Shown: piece after piece, positions 33,332 through 41,502 of the stretch
How the letters are laid out: each line of letters begins with the position of its first letter
Position numbering within the stretch: position 1 is the first letter of the stretch
Assembly: GCA_018240015.1 (NCBI GenBank)
Contig: JAFEGJ010000007.1
Span: 177,000-240,999, forward strand
Length of the DNA stretch: 64,000 bases
Source: Verrucomicrobiota bacterium
GTDB taxonomy: Bacteria; Chlamydiota; Chlamydiia; Chlamydiales; Rhabdochlamydiaceae
Reading direction: 5' to 3'
Position numbers and translations under genes: made by a program
The notes under the pieces: model-generated
What the model was told of the DNA's origin: nothing
The model's database searches: none
What the model saw: only the letters and a program-made list of their open reading frames with translations

Positions 33332-33961
33332 TCATTTCTGCTCTAGAACAGCTTTGTTTTCTTTTGTGAACGTTGCGTATTCTTTTTCGAGGATCTCTTT
33401 CTTTTTCTCTTCGGATAATGAAGCGATGGGACGGCCTGTAAAAGCTCCTATGCTATGCAAACAGACCCAGCGGCGATCATAATTGCGAGGTGTAGTTTTA
33501 TCCCACGCAATGAGTTCTCGAGTTGCTTTTTGAAGAGATTTTAGCCAGGCCTCTTTCTTTTCGGGTGTCGTGATGTGCTTTGCGACTGCTTTTTGGATAT
33601 TGTAATGAATAATGCCAGGCACATCTTGTAAACTAGAATCTTGGGCCCACTCGACATCTACAATAGTACGGAAAGATGCTGCGCGACAATAGTGAGCAGC
33701 TTTGTCCAGATCGTGCTCCAAATAGTAGATGCCAGCCGCCATTAAAACGATGGGGATATATGAGCCGGGATCCTTATCGATTTGAGTTATAATAGAGCGC
33801 TTTGTTTTCGCCGGGCTATTAGGGTCAAGAAGAGTATCTAATAGATGATTCGATTCTTTCGTATCGATAGTAGCGTACTCATCCTGAGGTTTAACTATGA
33901 CTTCTTCGCAGTGAATAAATGGAGATAATAATAAAAGGGTGATTAAAATTGTTTTTAACAT
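33332..33961 (-). CDS. Exported helical protein of unknown function
   Basis: A 209-aa protein with a clear signal peptide (MLKTILITLLLLSPFIHC then EE). The mature protein is helical and charged, with a possible TPR-like pair (YIPIVLMAAGIYYLEHDLDK, AAHYCRAASFRTIVD), suggesting a periplasmic scaffold. I recognise no family with confidence. The Cys at the signal end (IHCEE) is not in a good lipobox. It lies tail to tail with the tRNA-Pro gene (4 bp). Confidence 0.65.
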   Translation of the reverse strand: MLKTILITLLLLSPFIHCEEVIVKPQDEYATIDTKESNHLLDTLLDPNSPAKTKRSIITQIDKDPGSYIPIVLMAAGIYYLEHDLDKAAHYCRAASFRTIVDVEWAQDSSLQDVPGIIHYNIQKAVAKHITTPEKKEAWLKSLQKATRELIAWDKTTPRNYDRRWVCLHSIGAFTGRPIASLSEEKKKEILEKEYATFTKENKAVLEQK

Positions 33962-33986
33962 GTTAATAATTATATAAGTTTTTATC

Positions 33987-34658
33987 TTAAGTCGATAGTT
34001 TAATAATTTCTTTGAGAACGCCTTTCATCATAGTATTTGTGAGTTTTCCTGTATTCGTGTTCTGCGGGCTGGGATGGTAGCAAGTGTAAAGGGTAGGCAT
34101 TCCTTCAAATGCATACCCTTCTCCATGGCGAAAACGCATTCCCCGAATCGTGTGTCCTTTCGCTTTAACATGGGATAAATAGGCATCAAATGCACATTTT
34201 CCCAGAGCCAAAACGGCTTTCAGATGGGGTAGTAGAGCGATCTCATTTTCATAATAGGGATGGCATCGAAGAAACTCGGCTTGCGTGGGTTTATTTTGCG
34301 GCGGAACGCATTTAACAGCGGCGGTCATGTAGCATCCGTGGAGGCGAAGTCCGTCGTGGCTGCTGGTGGATGTGGGCTGGTTGGCAAGGCCCACATCATG
34401 GAGGGCTTTGAATAAAAAACGGGCCGATTCATCGCCGGTGAAAAGGCGACCTGTTCGGTTGCCGCCTTGAACGGAAGGGGCAAGACCGGTGATGAGCAGC
34501 CAAGCTTTGGGATCACCAAATCCCGGCACCGGTTTTCGCCAGTGGGGCTCATCTTCGAACGCTTTTTTGGGCGGAACCTCTTCGCGATAGTGCACGAGGC
34601 GAGGACAAAGACGGCATTTTTCTACGCAGGCATTAAGGGTGTTAAGGCTGTGCTTCAA
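33987..34658 (-). CDS. Family 5 (UDGb-like) uracil-DNA glycosylase
   Basis: A 223-aa protein. N-terminal cysteines (CVEKCRLCPRLVHYRE) match the 4Fe-4S cluster of families 4/5. Motif 1 is GLAPSVQGGNRTGRLFTGD and motif 2 is CYHPSPQNTNTG; the GGNRTGR form, which lacks the usual catalytic Asp/Asn of family 1, is typical of family 5 (TTUDGB-like), enzymes removing uracil, hypoxanthine and damaged bases. The C-terminal helix (MMKGVLKEIIKL) completes the fold. It overlaps the glycosyltransferase gene by 17 bp, suggesting coupling without obvious functional relation. Confidence 0.9.
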   Translation of the reverse strand: MKHSLNTLNACVEKCRLCPRLVHYREEVPPKKAFEDEPHWRKPVPGFGDPKAWLLITGLAPSVQGGNRTGRLFTGDESARFLFKALHDVGLANQPTSTSSHDGLRLHGCYMTAAVKCVPPQNKPTQAEFLRCHPYYENEIALLPHLKAVLALGKCAFDAYLSHVKAKGHTIRGMRFRHGEGYAFEGMPTLYTCYHPSPQNTNTGKLTNTMMKGVLKEIIKLST

Positions 34659-35727
34659 AGAGTTCTTTCCATTTTAAGGCGACGGCTTTCCAGGTAAATT
34701 CGCTCTGAACAAAAGCGCCGATGTTTTCTCTTTCTTGCTGCGTGGTGTTTTCAGCATGTTTTAGGGCGGCCAGCAGTGTGGCAAGATACTCTTCGCGGCT
34801 GTCACATCGAAATCCATGCCGGACGGTTTCAGTGAGTGCGGAGCCGTCCAGAATGACAGGAATGTTTCCAGCAGCTTGGGCGCGAAGGGCTGTGATGCAA
34901 AATGTCTCGGGTGCAATGCAGGGATAAGTCCACAAAGAAGTGTGGGCATGGGCACTTTCGAGCTCGCGGTGGCTAACCATGCCGTGATCGCGCACACCAA
35001 GGTTGGCCAACTGCGCTACCTGAGCACGCATGTGGGCTTCCTTTTCCGGAGTTAAATGTCCCCAGTGCTTCCAACCGTAGTAAAGATCGAGGGTTGCCTT
35101 GGGATACTCTTTTTTGACTTCGGGCCAGATGTCGAGGAGGATTTCAAGGCCTCTTCCGTAGTTGGAGCTGTAGATGCACGAGTAAGGATTCGTTATGGAG
35201 GGCTTTTCAGAAGATGGCCGAATGCCGTTTCCAAAAATCGTGGCAAATTTTGCCATGGATGGATTTAGAGAAATCCACTGATCTCTTTGCCATTTGGAAA
35301 GCCAAAGAATGCCGTCGATGCGCTCTATTTGTTTATCGGTGAGTCTTTTATTACAGGGATCATGGGGCCAAAAATAGACTTTGGACGCCCTTGTTTTAAG
35401 TTGTTTGGCATTGGTCGGTTTTCTCCAGGAAATGGCGATGTCGTATTTTGAGCCATCATCGTGGTCGATATCGATGAAGCGAGGGTTGGCAGTAGCAGGA
35501 GAGTCAGAGGCGGGGTGGCCCAGCACAGTAACTTTGTAACCCAGCTGGGCTAGTTCCTCTGACATGTAAATCACGGCTTCTTCAGAGCCGGAGATGCCGC
35601 GCTCAAGGCTGCTGGGATCCCACGGCTTTTCGCCGGGGACTTTATAAGTCATGATGCAAACCGTTTTTTGAGCCGGAGGTGAACTACATGAGCAAAGTAA
35701 AAATAATAATAGCAACAAAAGAGGCAT
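34642..35727 (-). CDS. Glycosyltransferase-like (GT4/GT-B) protein with a lipoprotein signal
   Basis: A 361-aa protein when started at MPLLLLLLFLLCSCSSPPAQ, which looks like a lipoprotein signal peptide (LLCSC). The body is GT-B-like: ERGISGSEEAVIYMSEELAQ LGYKVTVLG (an N-domain pattern), FGNGIRPSSEKP, LDIWPEVKKEYPKATLDLYYG, and IAPETFCITALRAQAAGNIP with the E-x7-E donor-site pattern. Such enzymes are normally cytoplasmic, so the export signal is odd; a later start at the MTYKVPGE region would remove it. Either the enzyme is anchored outside or the signal is a membrane anchor. Substrate unknown. Confidence 0.75.
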   Translation of the reverse strand: MPLLLLLLFLLCSCSSPPAQKTVCIMTYKVPGEKPWDPSSLERGISGSEEAVIYMSEELAQLGYKVTVLGHPASDSPATANPRFIDIDHDDGSKYDIAISWRKPTNAKQLKTRASKVYFWPHDPCNKRLTDKQIERIDGILWLSKWQRDQWISLNPSMAKFATIFGNGIRPSSEKPSITNPYSCIYSSNYGRGLEILLDIWPEVKKEYPKATLDLYYGWKHWGHLTPEKEAHMRAQVAQLANLGVRDHGMVSHRELESAHAHTSLWTYPCIAPETFCITALRAQAAGNIPVILDGSALTETVRHGFRCDSREEYLATLLAALKHAENTTQQERENIGAFVQSEFTWKAVALKWKELFEAQP

Positions 35728-35855
35728 AGAATAATTGTAAGAAACTTTGGACTCAAAGGTCAACAGTAGAATTGGGATTAAAATCCATAGACAATATTCT
35801 ACTAAATGCACTCACTTATGCAAACTGGGTGCGTTTGGTAGAATTTGGAATATTT

Positions 35856-37262
35856 TTAGCCTTTTACGACAAGGCTGGGCTTGAGCCGCGCCACACGACT
35901 GGCCAGCTGCGCATGCTCTACGGCTTCGACGACTTCGTCGACATTTTTGTAAGCATCAGGCATCTCTTCGGCAACGGTGCGTCCCGAAGAGGCGAGTACG
36001 GTGATGCCTTCTTTGGCCATGTGTTCGAAGACATTTTTTCCTTGCCAGGTTTTCATCGATTGGACTCGGCTGCGGGCTCTTCCGGCGCCATGGCAAGCGG
36101 TGCACCAGGTGAGGGGATTGCCTAGGCCCACCATGAGATGGCTGGCGCGTCCCATGTCGCCCGGGACGAGAACGGGCTGTCCTGTGGTGCGGAAGACATG
36201 CGCGAGTTCTTCGGCGTCTTTGCCAAAAGCGCGTGTGGCTCCTTTGCGATGGACGCAGAGGCGGCGGTTTTGGTGGGTCTCGAATTTGGCGATGTTGTGG
36301 CAGACGTCGTAGAGGAGTTTGATTTCTTCTTGTGGGATGCGCAGGACGTCGTGGAACGCTTGTCGAACGAGGTGGAGAATTTGTTGCCGGTTGTTGAAGG
36401 CAAAGTTGGCAGCAGCAGCCATGGCTTGAAAATATTGCTGCCCCTCGGGGCTTTTGATGGGGGCTGCGACGAGTTGTTTGTCGGGAAGTCCCTCGGCGAA
36501 TCCCTTTTTCACAAAGGTGTTTAGAGTGTCTTGGCAGACTTGGTGGCCAAATCCTCTCGAGCCTGAGTGGATGAGGATGTAGGTTTGTCCGAGCTCGACG
36601 CCCCAATGCTTAGCAACTTCGGGAAGGAAGATGTTTTGAACTTCGCCGATTTCGACGAAATGGTTGCCCGAACCGATGCTGCCGAGTTGGTCTTTGCCGC
36701 GCTGTTTGGCATGCACGGAGACGGCGTCTGGGTCGGCATCTTCGATCATGCCGCCGCTTTCGATGTGATCGAGGTCGCGCTCAAATCCGTAGCCTTGGTT
36801 GACGGACCAGCGCGCGCCTTTTCGAAGAAGATCGTGGTAGTCGCGATCAGAGAGACCGCGTCCGCGGTGACCATGGCCCACACCGGCAGGAACGAGGGAA
36901 AAGATGCGCTGGATGAGCATCTCTTTGTGGCGTGCGTCTATGGTGTTAAAGGGGATCGGGACGAGCGCGAGGCGCACGCCGCAGTTGATGTCGTAGCCCA
37001 CGCCACCGGGACTGATGACGCCTTCCTCGGCATCCATCGCAGCGACACCGCCGATGGGAAATCCATATCCCCAGTGGATATCGGGCATGGCGATGCTATA
37101 ACCCACGATGCCAGGGAGGTGGGCGACGTTGCGCACTTGCTCCAGGGGCTGCTCGATGTCCATTTCTTCGAGGAGTTTTTGCGAGGCGATCACGAGGCCC
37201 GGCACGCGCATGCCGCCTTCCTTTGGGATCAAAAATGCACCGGGGGCAATTTCTTTATACAT
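35856..37262 (-). CDS. rtcB: RtcB RNA-splicing ligase
   Basis: A 468-aa enzyme that joins RNA 2',3'-cyclic phosphate or 3'-phosphate ends to 5'-OH ends using GTP and Mn2+. Signatures: GGVAAMD, GGVGYDINCGVRL with the metal Cys, GSIGSGNHFVEI, HSGSRGFGHQV and the C-terminal CHGAGRARSR. The Met start sits inside the end of the upstream LigT-archease gene (8-bp overlap), giving a tight repair operon; a TTG two codons earlier is also possible. Archease, encoded next to it, is the known activator of RtcB. Role: RNA repair or tRNA maturation in the cytoplasm. Confidence 0.95.
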   Translation of the reverse strand: MYKEIAPGAFLIPKEGGMRVPGLVIASQKLLEEMDIEQPLEQVRNVAHLPGIVGYSIAMPDIHWGYGFPIGGVAAMDAEEGVISPGGVGYDINCGVRLALVPIPFNTIDARHKEMLIQRIFSLVPAGVGHGHRGRGLSDRDYHDLLRKGARWSVNQGYGFERDLDHIESGGMIEDADPDAVSVHAKQRGKDQLGSIGSGNHFVEIGEVQNIFLPEVAKHWGVELGQTYILIHSGSRGFGHQVCQDTLNTFVKKGFAEGLPDKQLVAAPIKSPEGQQYFQAMAAAANFAFNNRQQILHLVRQAFHDVLRIPQEEIKLLYDVCHNIAKFETHQNRRLCVHRKGATRAFGKDAEELAHVFRTTGQPVLVPGDMGRASHLMVGLGNPLTWCTACHGAGRARSRVQSMKTWQGKNVFEHMAKEGITVLASSGRTVAEEMPDAYKNVDEVVEAVEHAQLASRVARLKPSLVVKG

Positions 37263-38025
37263 CGACAATCATCGTCCACTGGTTGTTTTGGTGCTCCCCG
37301 TGAAAGCTCACGGCTTTAAAGGGAACTCCGAGAGTTTGATCGGCTCTGCTGATGATATCATTGAGAGCAATAATGACATCATCGAGAGAGTGGGTAGAAT
37401 CATCGGGGATTTTTTCTGTCAAAAGCGCAGGGAATTTAAAAGCGAGGGCAAGGTATGCGTGCATGAGAAGCTGGCGGGGTGTTTTTCCTTGGATGCAAAA
37501 CGCGATGTCAGCCGTGTGTTCGATTTCAACAAAGGGGGCAGGAAGAGGGATTTCCCAGAGCGGTTTGTAGTGAGACTGTCCGAGGCTTTCATAGAGGCAA
37601 ATGCTTTTTCCATAAAAAGGAATGGGAGCGAAAAACGCTTTCCATTCATGAAATGAAAAGGGGCTCCTTGCGAGTGTGATGTGAGGAAGAAACGGGCGCG
37701 TGTCAACGGGATAGCGATGATTTTTCAGCCAATTTTGAACGCCCTCATAATACTTGCTAAACAGGTCAACTTCCTCAAGCCAGGTCACGTGTGCAGCAGC
37801 GACGTGGGAAAAGAATTTGATGTGATCGCCCACGCCTGCGAGGCCCATGGAAAACGGGGGCTGAGGAAGAGAAGATAGGAGGGAGATGAGTCGCTCAAAT
37901 GAAGTGGTTCCAAAAAAAGCCAGCGTGATGTGGCGCATCTCTTCTTCGATGAGCCTACCATCCGGGAAGGAGGAAGGCCAACTTCCGATCACGGGAATTC
38001 CCAAGAAGAGCCGTTTTTCATCCAT
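37255..38025 (-). CDS. Fusion of 2'-5' RNA ligase-like (LigT/ThpR 2H phosphoesterase) and archease
   Basis: A 256-aa protein. Residues 1 to ~170 are a 2H phosphoesterase with its two HxT motifs (MRHITLAFFG and LPHITLARSP), the domain of ThpR/LigT enzymes that hydrolyse or join 2',3'-cyclic phosphates. Residues about 170-256 match archease: FVEIEHTADIAFCIQG, the LLMHAYLALAFKF helix and KAVSFHGEHQNNQW. Archease turns RtcB over by promoting guanylylation. Joining the two domains in one chain, next to rtcB, couples end-healing and ligation functions. Free archease is ~140 aa, so this archease part is short, about 87-90 residues, as in bacterial forms lacking insertions. Confidence 0.85.
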   Translation of the reverse strand: MDEKRLFLGIPVIGSWPSSFPDGRLIEEEMRHITLAFFGTTSFERLISLLSSLPQPPFSMGLAGVGDHIKFFSHVAAAHVTWLEEVDLFSKYYEGVQNWLKNHRYPVDTRPFLPHITLARSPFSFHEWKAFFAPIPFYGKSICLYESLGQSHYKPLWEIPLPAPFVEIEHTADIAFCIQGKTPRQLLMHAYLALAFKFPALLTEKIPDDSTHSLDDVIIALNDIISRADQTLGVPFKAVSFHGEHQNNQWTMIVDV

Positions 38026-38035
38026 AAAATGGATT

Positions 38036-38830
38036 CTAAGGCTTATTTGGTGTTGCTTTCATTAAATTTTTCCAAGCAGTAAGTGATTTTTGCAAGAATT
38101 CTTCCCGTTTACTTCCTTGGCAGGAAGGATATTGGACCGTAAAATTTCTCGCGTCAATACTTACTAATTTCCACTCGTCTTCGATAAGATTTTCAACGGG
38201 CGAGGCTTCAATTAGCCCCCTTCTCATGGCCAGAGGGTCGGGCAGGTCATCGTAAACGGCGTAAAATTCTCCAGCGGAATCTTCTCTTTTTATCTGCTCA
38301 TTTTCAACATCAGCTATCGTTAATTTGGTATGGAACCTAAGCAGATGCTTGATGAACACAGCGCCCACGAGAAAAGATCGTAGGATGTAGTAATCGAGAA
38401 GAATGAGGTCTTGTTGGAGAGGCTCGTTGCATTGATCGGCGGCAATTGAAGCTCTTACGTAATCGAGTTCATTTAATGTTGTTTTAGCATCGACGATGGA
38501 GAATTTTGTTTTAAGCTTGACCGCGCTTTCGGAAAATTTTTGTAAGATCTTTTGAAAAATGAAATCGCATTTTTTATCGATGGCGACACATGTTGCAGGC
38601 TGGATCCTTTGGGCTTTGACAAGATCCCAAAACTCTCGCACGGTATTTTTACATCTTTCTACATCATGCTTGAGATACCCAGACATCATGCTGACTTCGA
38701 TGTATCTTAGCGCATCGACATTGTCTGTCTTGCTATAAAATCGCTCTTCTATCGAGAGTGGAATCTGAGTAAATTCCAATTCTGGATCACGATGGATTTT
38801 GAGATCCCTCCACGAAATTCTGTCACTCAT
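38036..38830 (-). CDS. Unknown cytoplasmic protein, pair member 1
   Basis: A 264-aa mostly helical protein with no signal peptide or TM helix. Recognisable only as charged helices (RYIEVSMMSGYLKHDVERCK, LDYYILRSFLVGAVFIKHLL) and a conserved-looking end (FTVQYPSCQGSKREEFLQKS). It is translated from the message of its upstream neighbour with a 4-bp overlap (ATGA). No family recognised; both genes may be chlamydia-restricted. Confidence 0.6.
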   Translation of the reverse strand: MSDRISWRDLKIHRDPELEFTQIPLSIEERFYSKTDNVDALRYIEVSMMSGYLKHDVERCKNTVREFWDLVKAQRIQPATCVAIDKKCDFIFQKILQKFSESAVKLKTKFSIVDAKTTLNELDYVRASIAADQCNEPLQQDLILLDYYILRSFLVGAVFIKHLLRFHTKLTIADVENEQIKREDSAGEFYAVYDDLPDPLAMRRGLIEASPVENLIEDEWKLVSIDARNFTVQYPSCQGSKREEFLQKSLTAWKNLMKATPNKP

Positions 38831-39354
38831 ATGATGTTGTCCGGTTGCTGCGCTTTTTTGATGAACCTTTCGAGCATTTTTACTTCCTCTTCAAATGTCC
38901 GGCTTTCGCAGGGTTTCCACAGTTTAGCAAGGAGTGCCTCGTAAGGCTTGTAAGGAGGTCTTCCGTAGCCAATTTCTTCAGCGGTCATTGTTTTAAAGTA
39001 CGTGGAGTGAATTAATTTAGCTCTTAACCGTAAATACGGTTGGAGGCGGGGGTTTTTAGGGGAAATAGGCACTTTCAGATAGTCGCGAAAGAAAAAGATG
39101 AAAATTTTTTTTCTCTCTTCTTCATCACGGTAGTATCGATTGTTGAGAAAGTGAGAGTCATGGTGAGCTTGATAATAGGCCTCTTCTAAAACGGTTTGAT
39201 GTTCTTTTCTCATTTCTTGCATAAAGGCGGGGTTTTCTTCGACTTGATCCCAAAAATGGTCGATAGTTGATTTATCTTCTGGGGAGCATTCTCCTTTACA
39301 AGCGGTGGTAAGTAGATAGTCGAATTTTCGATAGCACGAATGGGTCGGTTGCAT
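38827..39354 (-). CDS. Unknown cytoplasmic protein, pair member 2
   Basis: A 175-aa helical and highly charged protein, rich in Tyr, His and Glu (VLEEAYYQAHHDSHFLNNRY, FKTMTAEEIGYGRPPYKPY). No domain recognised, no signal peptide. The start is the only ATG near the divergent trpR promoter, and the stop overlaps the following gene by ATGA, so the two form a pair that may act together. Confidence 0.6.
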   Translation of the reverse strand: MQPTHSCYRKFDYLLTTACKGECSPEDKSTIDHFWDQVEENPAFMQEMRKEHQTVLEEAYYQAHHDSHFLNNRYYRDEEERKKIFIFFFRDYLKVPISPKNPRLQPYLRLRAKLIHSTYFKTMTAEEIGYGRPPYKPYEALLAKLWKPCESRTFEEEVKMLERFIKKAQQPDNII

Positions 39355-39401
39355 ATGGGGCTAAAGTCTAATGTGGACATAAAAAAAAAGCATCCTAATT
39401 A

Positions 39402-39433
39402 TTGACAAATAATGGCGTACCGGTATACCATTA
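39402..39433 (+). promoter_or_regulatory. trpR promoter with overlapping palindromic operator
   Basis: TTGACA (39402-39407) and TATACC (39424-39429) are separated by 16 bp. A 24-bp imperfect palindrome (taatgg...ccatta outer arms, gtaccggta core; 39410-39433; 20 of 24 symmetric positions match) covers the spacer and the -10 element, the classical place for a TrpR operator. It suggests tryptophan-dependent autoregulation of trpR and the genes behind it. The core is not identical to the E. coli trp operator, so direct binding is inferred. Confidence 0.65.
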
Positions 39434-39439
39434 CAATTT

Positions 39440-39715
39440 ATGAAGAAAAAAACGTCATGGGAGGCCTTCATAAGGCTGATGGAACAAGGTGCCAAACAAG
39501 GAGATCTAGAAGCTTTGTTTAATCTTTTTTTTACCCTAGAGGAAAAAGAGATGCTCATGGCGCGCCTACAAATTATCCAGGCCTTGCTCGAAGGCAAAAA
39601 AACTCAGCGCACCATCGCTAAAGATCTAGGCGTCAGTATTTCTCAGATCACTAGGGGCTCCAATGCCCTCAAAAGTGTCAGTCAAGCATTTCTAAAGTCT
39701 TTTCGTTGGCGTTAG
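39440..39715 (+). CDS. trpR: Trp operon repressor
   Basis: A 91-aa helical repressor close to the family's usual length. The helix-turn-helix is seen in QRTIAKDLGVSISQITRGSNALK, with the preceding EEKEMLMARLQIIQALLEGKKT core that binds L-tryptophan in the dimer. Chlamydial TrpR is of this size. It starts just after a promoter-overlapping palindrome, so autorepression is likely. The ABC transporter genes follow 35 bp later with no terminator between them, indicating a trpR-transporter operon. Confidence 0.93.
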   Translation: MKKKTSWEAFIRLMEQGAKQGDLEALFNLFFTLEEKEMLMARLQIIQALLEGKKTQRTIAKDLGVSISQITRGSNALKSVSQAFLKSFRWR

Positions 39716-39750
39716 TCAAGTTGTAATCAATTAAAACTTAAAGGATATAT

Positions 39751-40674
39751 ATGAGAAGAATTTTTATTATATTTGCATTGTTGATTGTGTCTTTGTATTT
39801 CATTAAGCGAGATAACAGATCTGATGCTTTTAGCATCGCGATCATTACTCCGGCGATCCATCCGAGTTTAGAAGCGATTGAAAGGGGTTTTAAAGAAACG
39901 TGCGAGCAAACCTTAAGACGGCCTTGCTCCTTTAAAACGTTCAATGCTCAAGGGAGCAAGACGCTCCTTCATGCCCAAATTGACGAAGCGGGCAAGGGGG
40001 ATTTTGATTTGGTCTTTACCATTGCGTCGACGTCCTCTCACATGTGCAAGGAGCAGTTTGAAAAAAGAGATGTGAAGGTGCCGATTGTTTTCACGGCGGT
40101 TTCACGGCCGGACGATATCGGCCTGAAGGCAGAGAAAAATGTCACTGGGGTTCAAGAGCCTGTCTATTTTGAGCGGATTCTATCGGCCCTGCCTTCGTTA
40201 GAAAGAGATATTCGGAAAATTGCGCTTGTCTATGACCCTACAACCTCAGGGCTTCAAAAAGATCGCGATGAAGTAGCAGCGATTTTGGCGCGAAAAGGGA
40301 TCGAACTGAGGCTCGTGGAGGTCTTTCAATCCAACGAGTTGATCCATAAAGTGCCGCCATTTCTCTCTTCCGCTGATGCGGTGCTGGTTCTCAAAGACAA
40401 CACGGTGGTCTCGGGACTGGATCTACTCGTGAGGCTATGCGAGGAAAAAAACATTCCTCTCATCGCGTGCGATCTCGATTCGGTGGGAAGGGGAGCGACG
40501 TATTCTTATAGCATGCAAGAATATGCCCAGGGTGTTGAAGCGGCGAAGATGGCTTTTGAGATTTTAGAAGAGTACAAAGTGCCAGGAGACATCCCGATCC
40601 GGCCTGTTTCAGAAGAGTATTTTTCCTGGAAGGCTAAGGATAAAGAACTATTGAGTCGGTTGTTAAAACTATGA
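39751..40674 (+). CDS. ABC transporter substrate-binding protein (TrpX-like, PF04392)
   Basis: A 307-aa protein with an N-terminal signal/anchor (MRRIFIIFALLIVSLYFIKR) and the periplasmic-binding fold of the PF04392 group: IAIITPAIHPSLEAIERGFKE, FDLVFTIASTSSHM, VPIVFTAVSRPDDIGL, ALVYDPTTSGLQKDR and LIACDLDSVGRGATYSY. Characterised members (for instance streptococcal TrpX) bind tryptophan or tyrosine-like compounds. Its location behind trpR makes an aromatic amino acid, most likely tryptophan, the natural guess. It overlaps the permease gene by 4 bp (ATGA). Confidence 0.88.
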   Translation: MRRIFIIFALLIVSLYFIKRDNRSDAFSIAIITPAIHPSLEAIERGFKETCEQTLRRPCSFKTFNAQGSKTLLHAQIDEAGKGDFDLVFTIASTSSHMCKEQFEKRDVKVPIVFTAVSRPDDIGLKAEKNVTGVQEPVYFERILSALPSLERDIRKIALVYDPTTSGLQKDRDEVAAILARKGIELRLVEVFQSNELIHKVPPFLSSADAVLVLKDNTVVSGLDLLVRLCEEKNIPLIACDLDSVGRGATYSYSMQEYAQGVEAAKMAFEILEEYKVPGDIPIRPVSEEYFSWKAKDKELLSRLLKL

Positions 40675-41501
40675 CGTACTTATATGATCTTTTACTCATG
40701 CTGCCGCTCATTTTCGGGGCATATTTGACAATGTCGCTCATGAAACTGCCAGATTTGAGTCTGGAGAGCGCCTTCGTACTCGGGGGTGCGCTGGGAGCAC
40801 TTGTCTCAACACTGGGACTTCCTCCAATACAGCAGCTGCTGGTTTGCTTAGCGGCAGCTTTTGCAGGAGGGAGCGTAGTGGGAATGCTGACTTCGACTTT
40901 GTATAAGAGAATCGGCATTCCCTTTTTGCTGGCGGCAATCCTCTGCAACGGGATTTTTCATGGTGTGATTCAAGCTGTGATGGGATCGCCGCTTCTCACG
41001 TTCAAAGGACCGCTCAAAGGGCTGTATGCAGAACTGGGGGTCCTTTCAGGTGTCGCTGTCACTATTTTTGTCCTGCTGAGTGCGGGCCTCAAAAGGCAAA
41101 TGGGATATGCCCTTGCCGTCTATGGAGATAATCCCTCGTTTTTAGAGCGCTATCAGATATCGAGTTCGTATGTCGTCATCATCGGCTCGATGCTTGCGAG
41201 CGGGCTGGCGGGTGTTTCAGGGTTTTTGCTGGCGCAAAGTGGCGGTTTTGTCGACATGACCATGGGATACGGCATCGTACTTCTTACGATCACAGCGCTC
41301 ATTTTAGGAAAAAAGGTTGTAAGATCGCCTAGTCCTAGCGTCAAGGTGCCTCTTCTTGGCGCGGCGATTTATTTTCTCTTGCAGCAGCTTCTTTTGCAAG
41401 CGGGGATCAACCTGAAATACTACAACACATTCCAGGCAGCTGTTGTTCTCGTTTTGCTGATGAGCGCCGGGCGCAAAAAAACCGAACTTTTGGGAGTTTA
41501 A
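40671..41501 (+). CDS. ABC transporter permease (TrpY-like)
   Basis: A 276-aa inner-membrane protein with about eight hydrophobic helices (YDLLLMLPLIFGAYLTMSLM, LLVCLAAAFAGGSVVGML, VAVTIFVLLSAGL, YVVIIGSMLASGLAGVSGFL, GIVLLTITALILG). It matches the inner-membrane component family that pairs with PF04392 binding proteins (branched-chain-type permease fold). The gene overlaps its neighbours tightly (4 bp before, 1-bp gap after), supporting one transporter unit. Confidence 0.88.
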   Translation: MTYLYDLLLMLPLIFGAYLTMSLMKLPDLSLESAFVLGGALGALVSTLGLPPIQQLLVCLAAAFAGGSVVGMLTSTLYKRIGIPFLLAAILCNGIFHGVIQAVMGSPLLTFKGPLKGLYAELGVLSGVAVTIFVLLSAGLKRQMGYALAVYGDNPSFLERYQISSSYVVIIGSMLASGLAGVSGFLLAQSGGFVDMTMGYGIVLLTITALILGKKVVRSPSPSVKVPLLGAAIYFLLQQLLLQAGINLKYYNTFQAAVVLVLLMSAGRKKTELLGV

Positions 41502-41502
41502 A

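Noticed and set aside
35956..36606. A 216-codon minus-strand frame inside rtcB in another register
   Set aside because: Extremely Arg/Pro/His-rich composition typical of a frame-shifted shadow; rtcB occupies the region fully.
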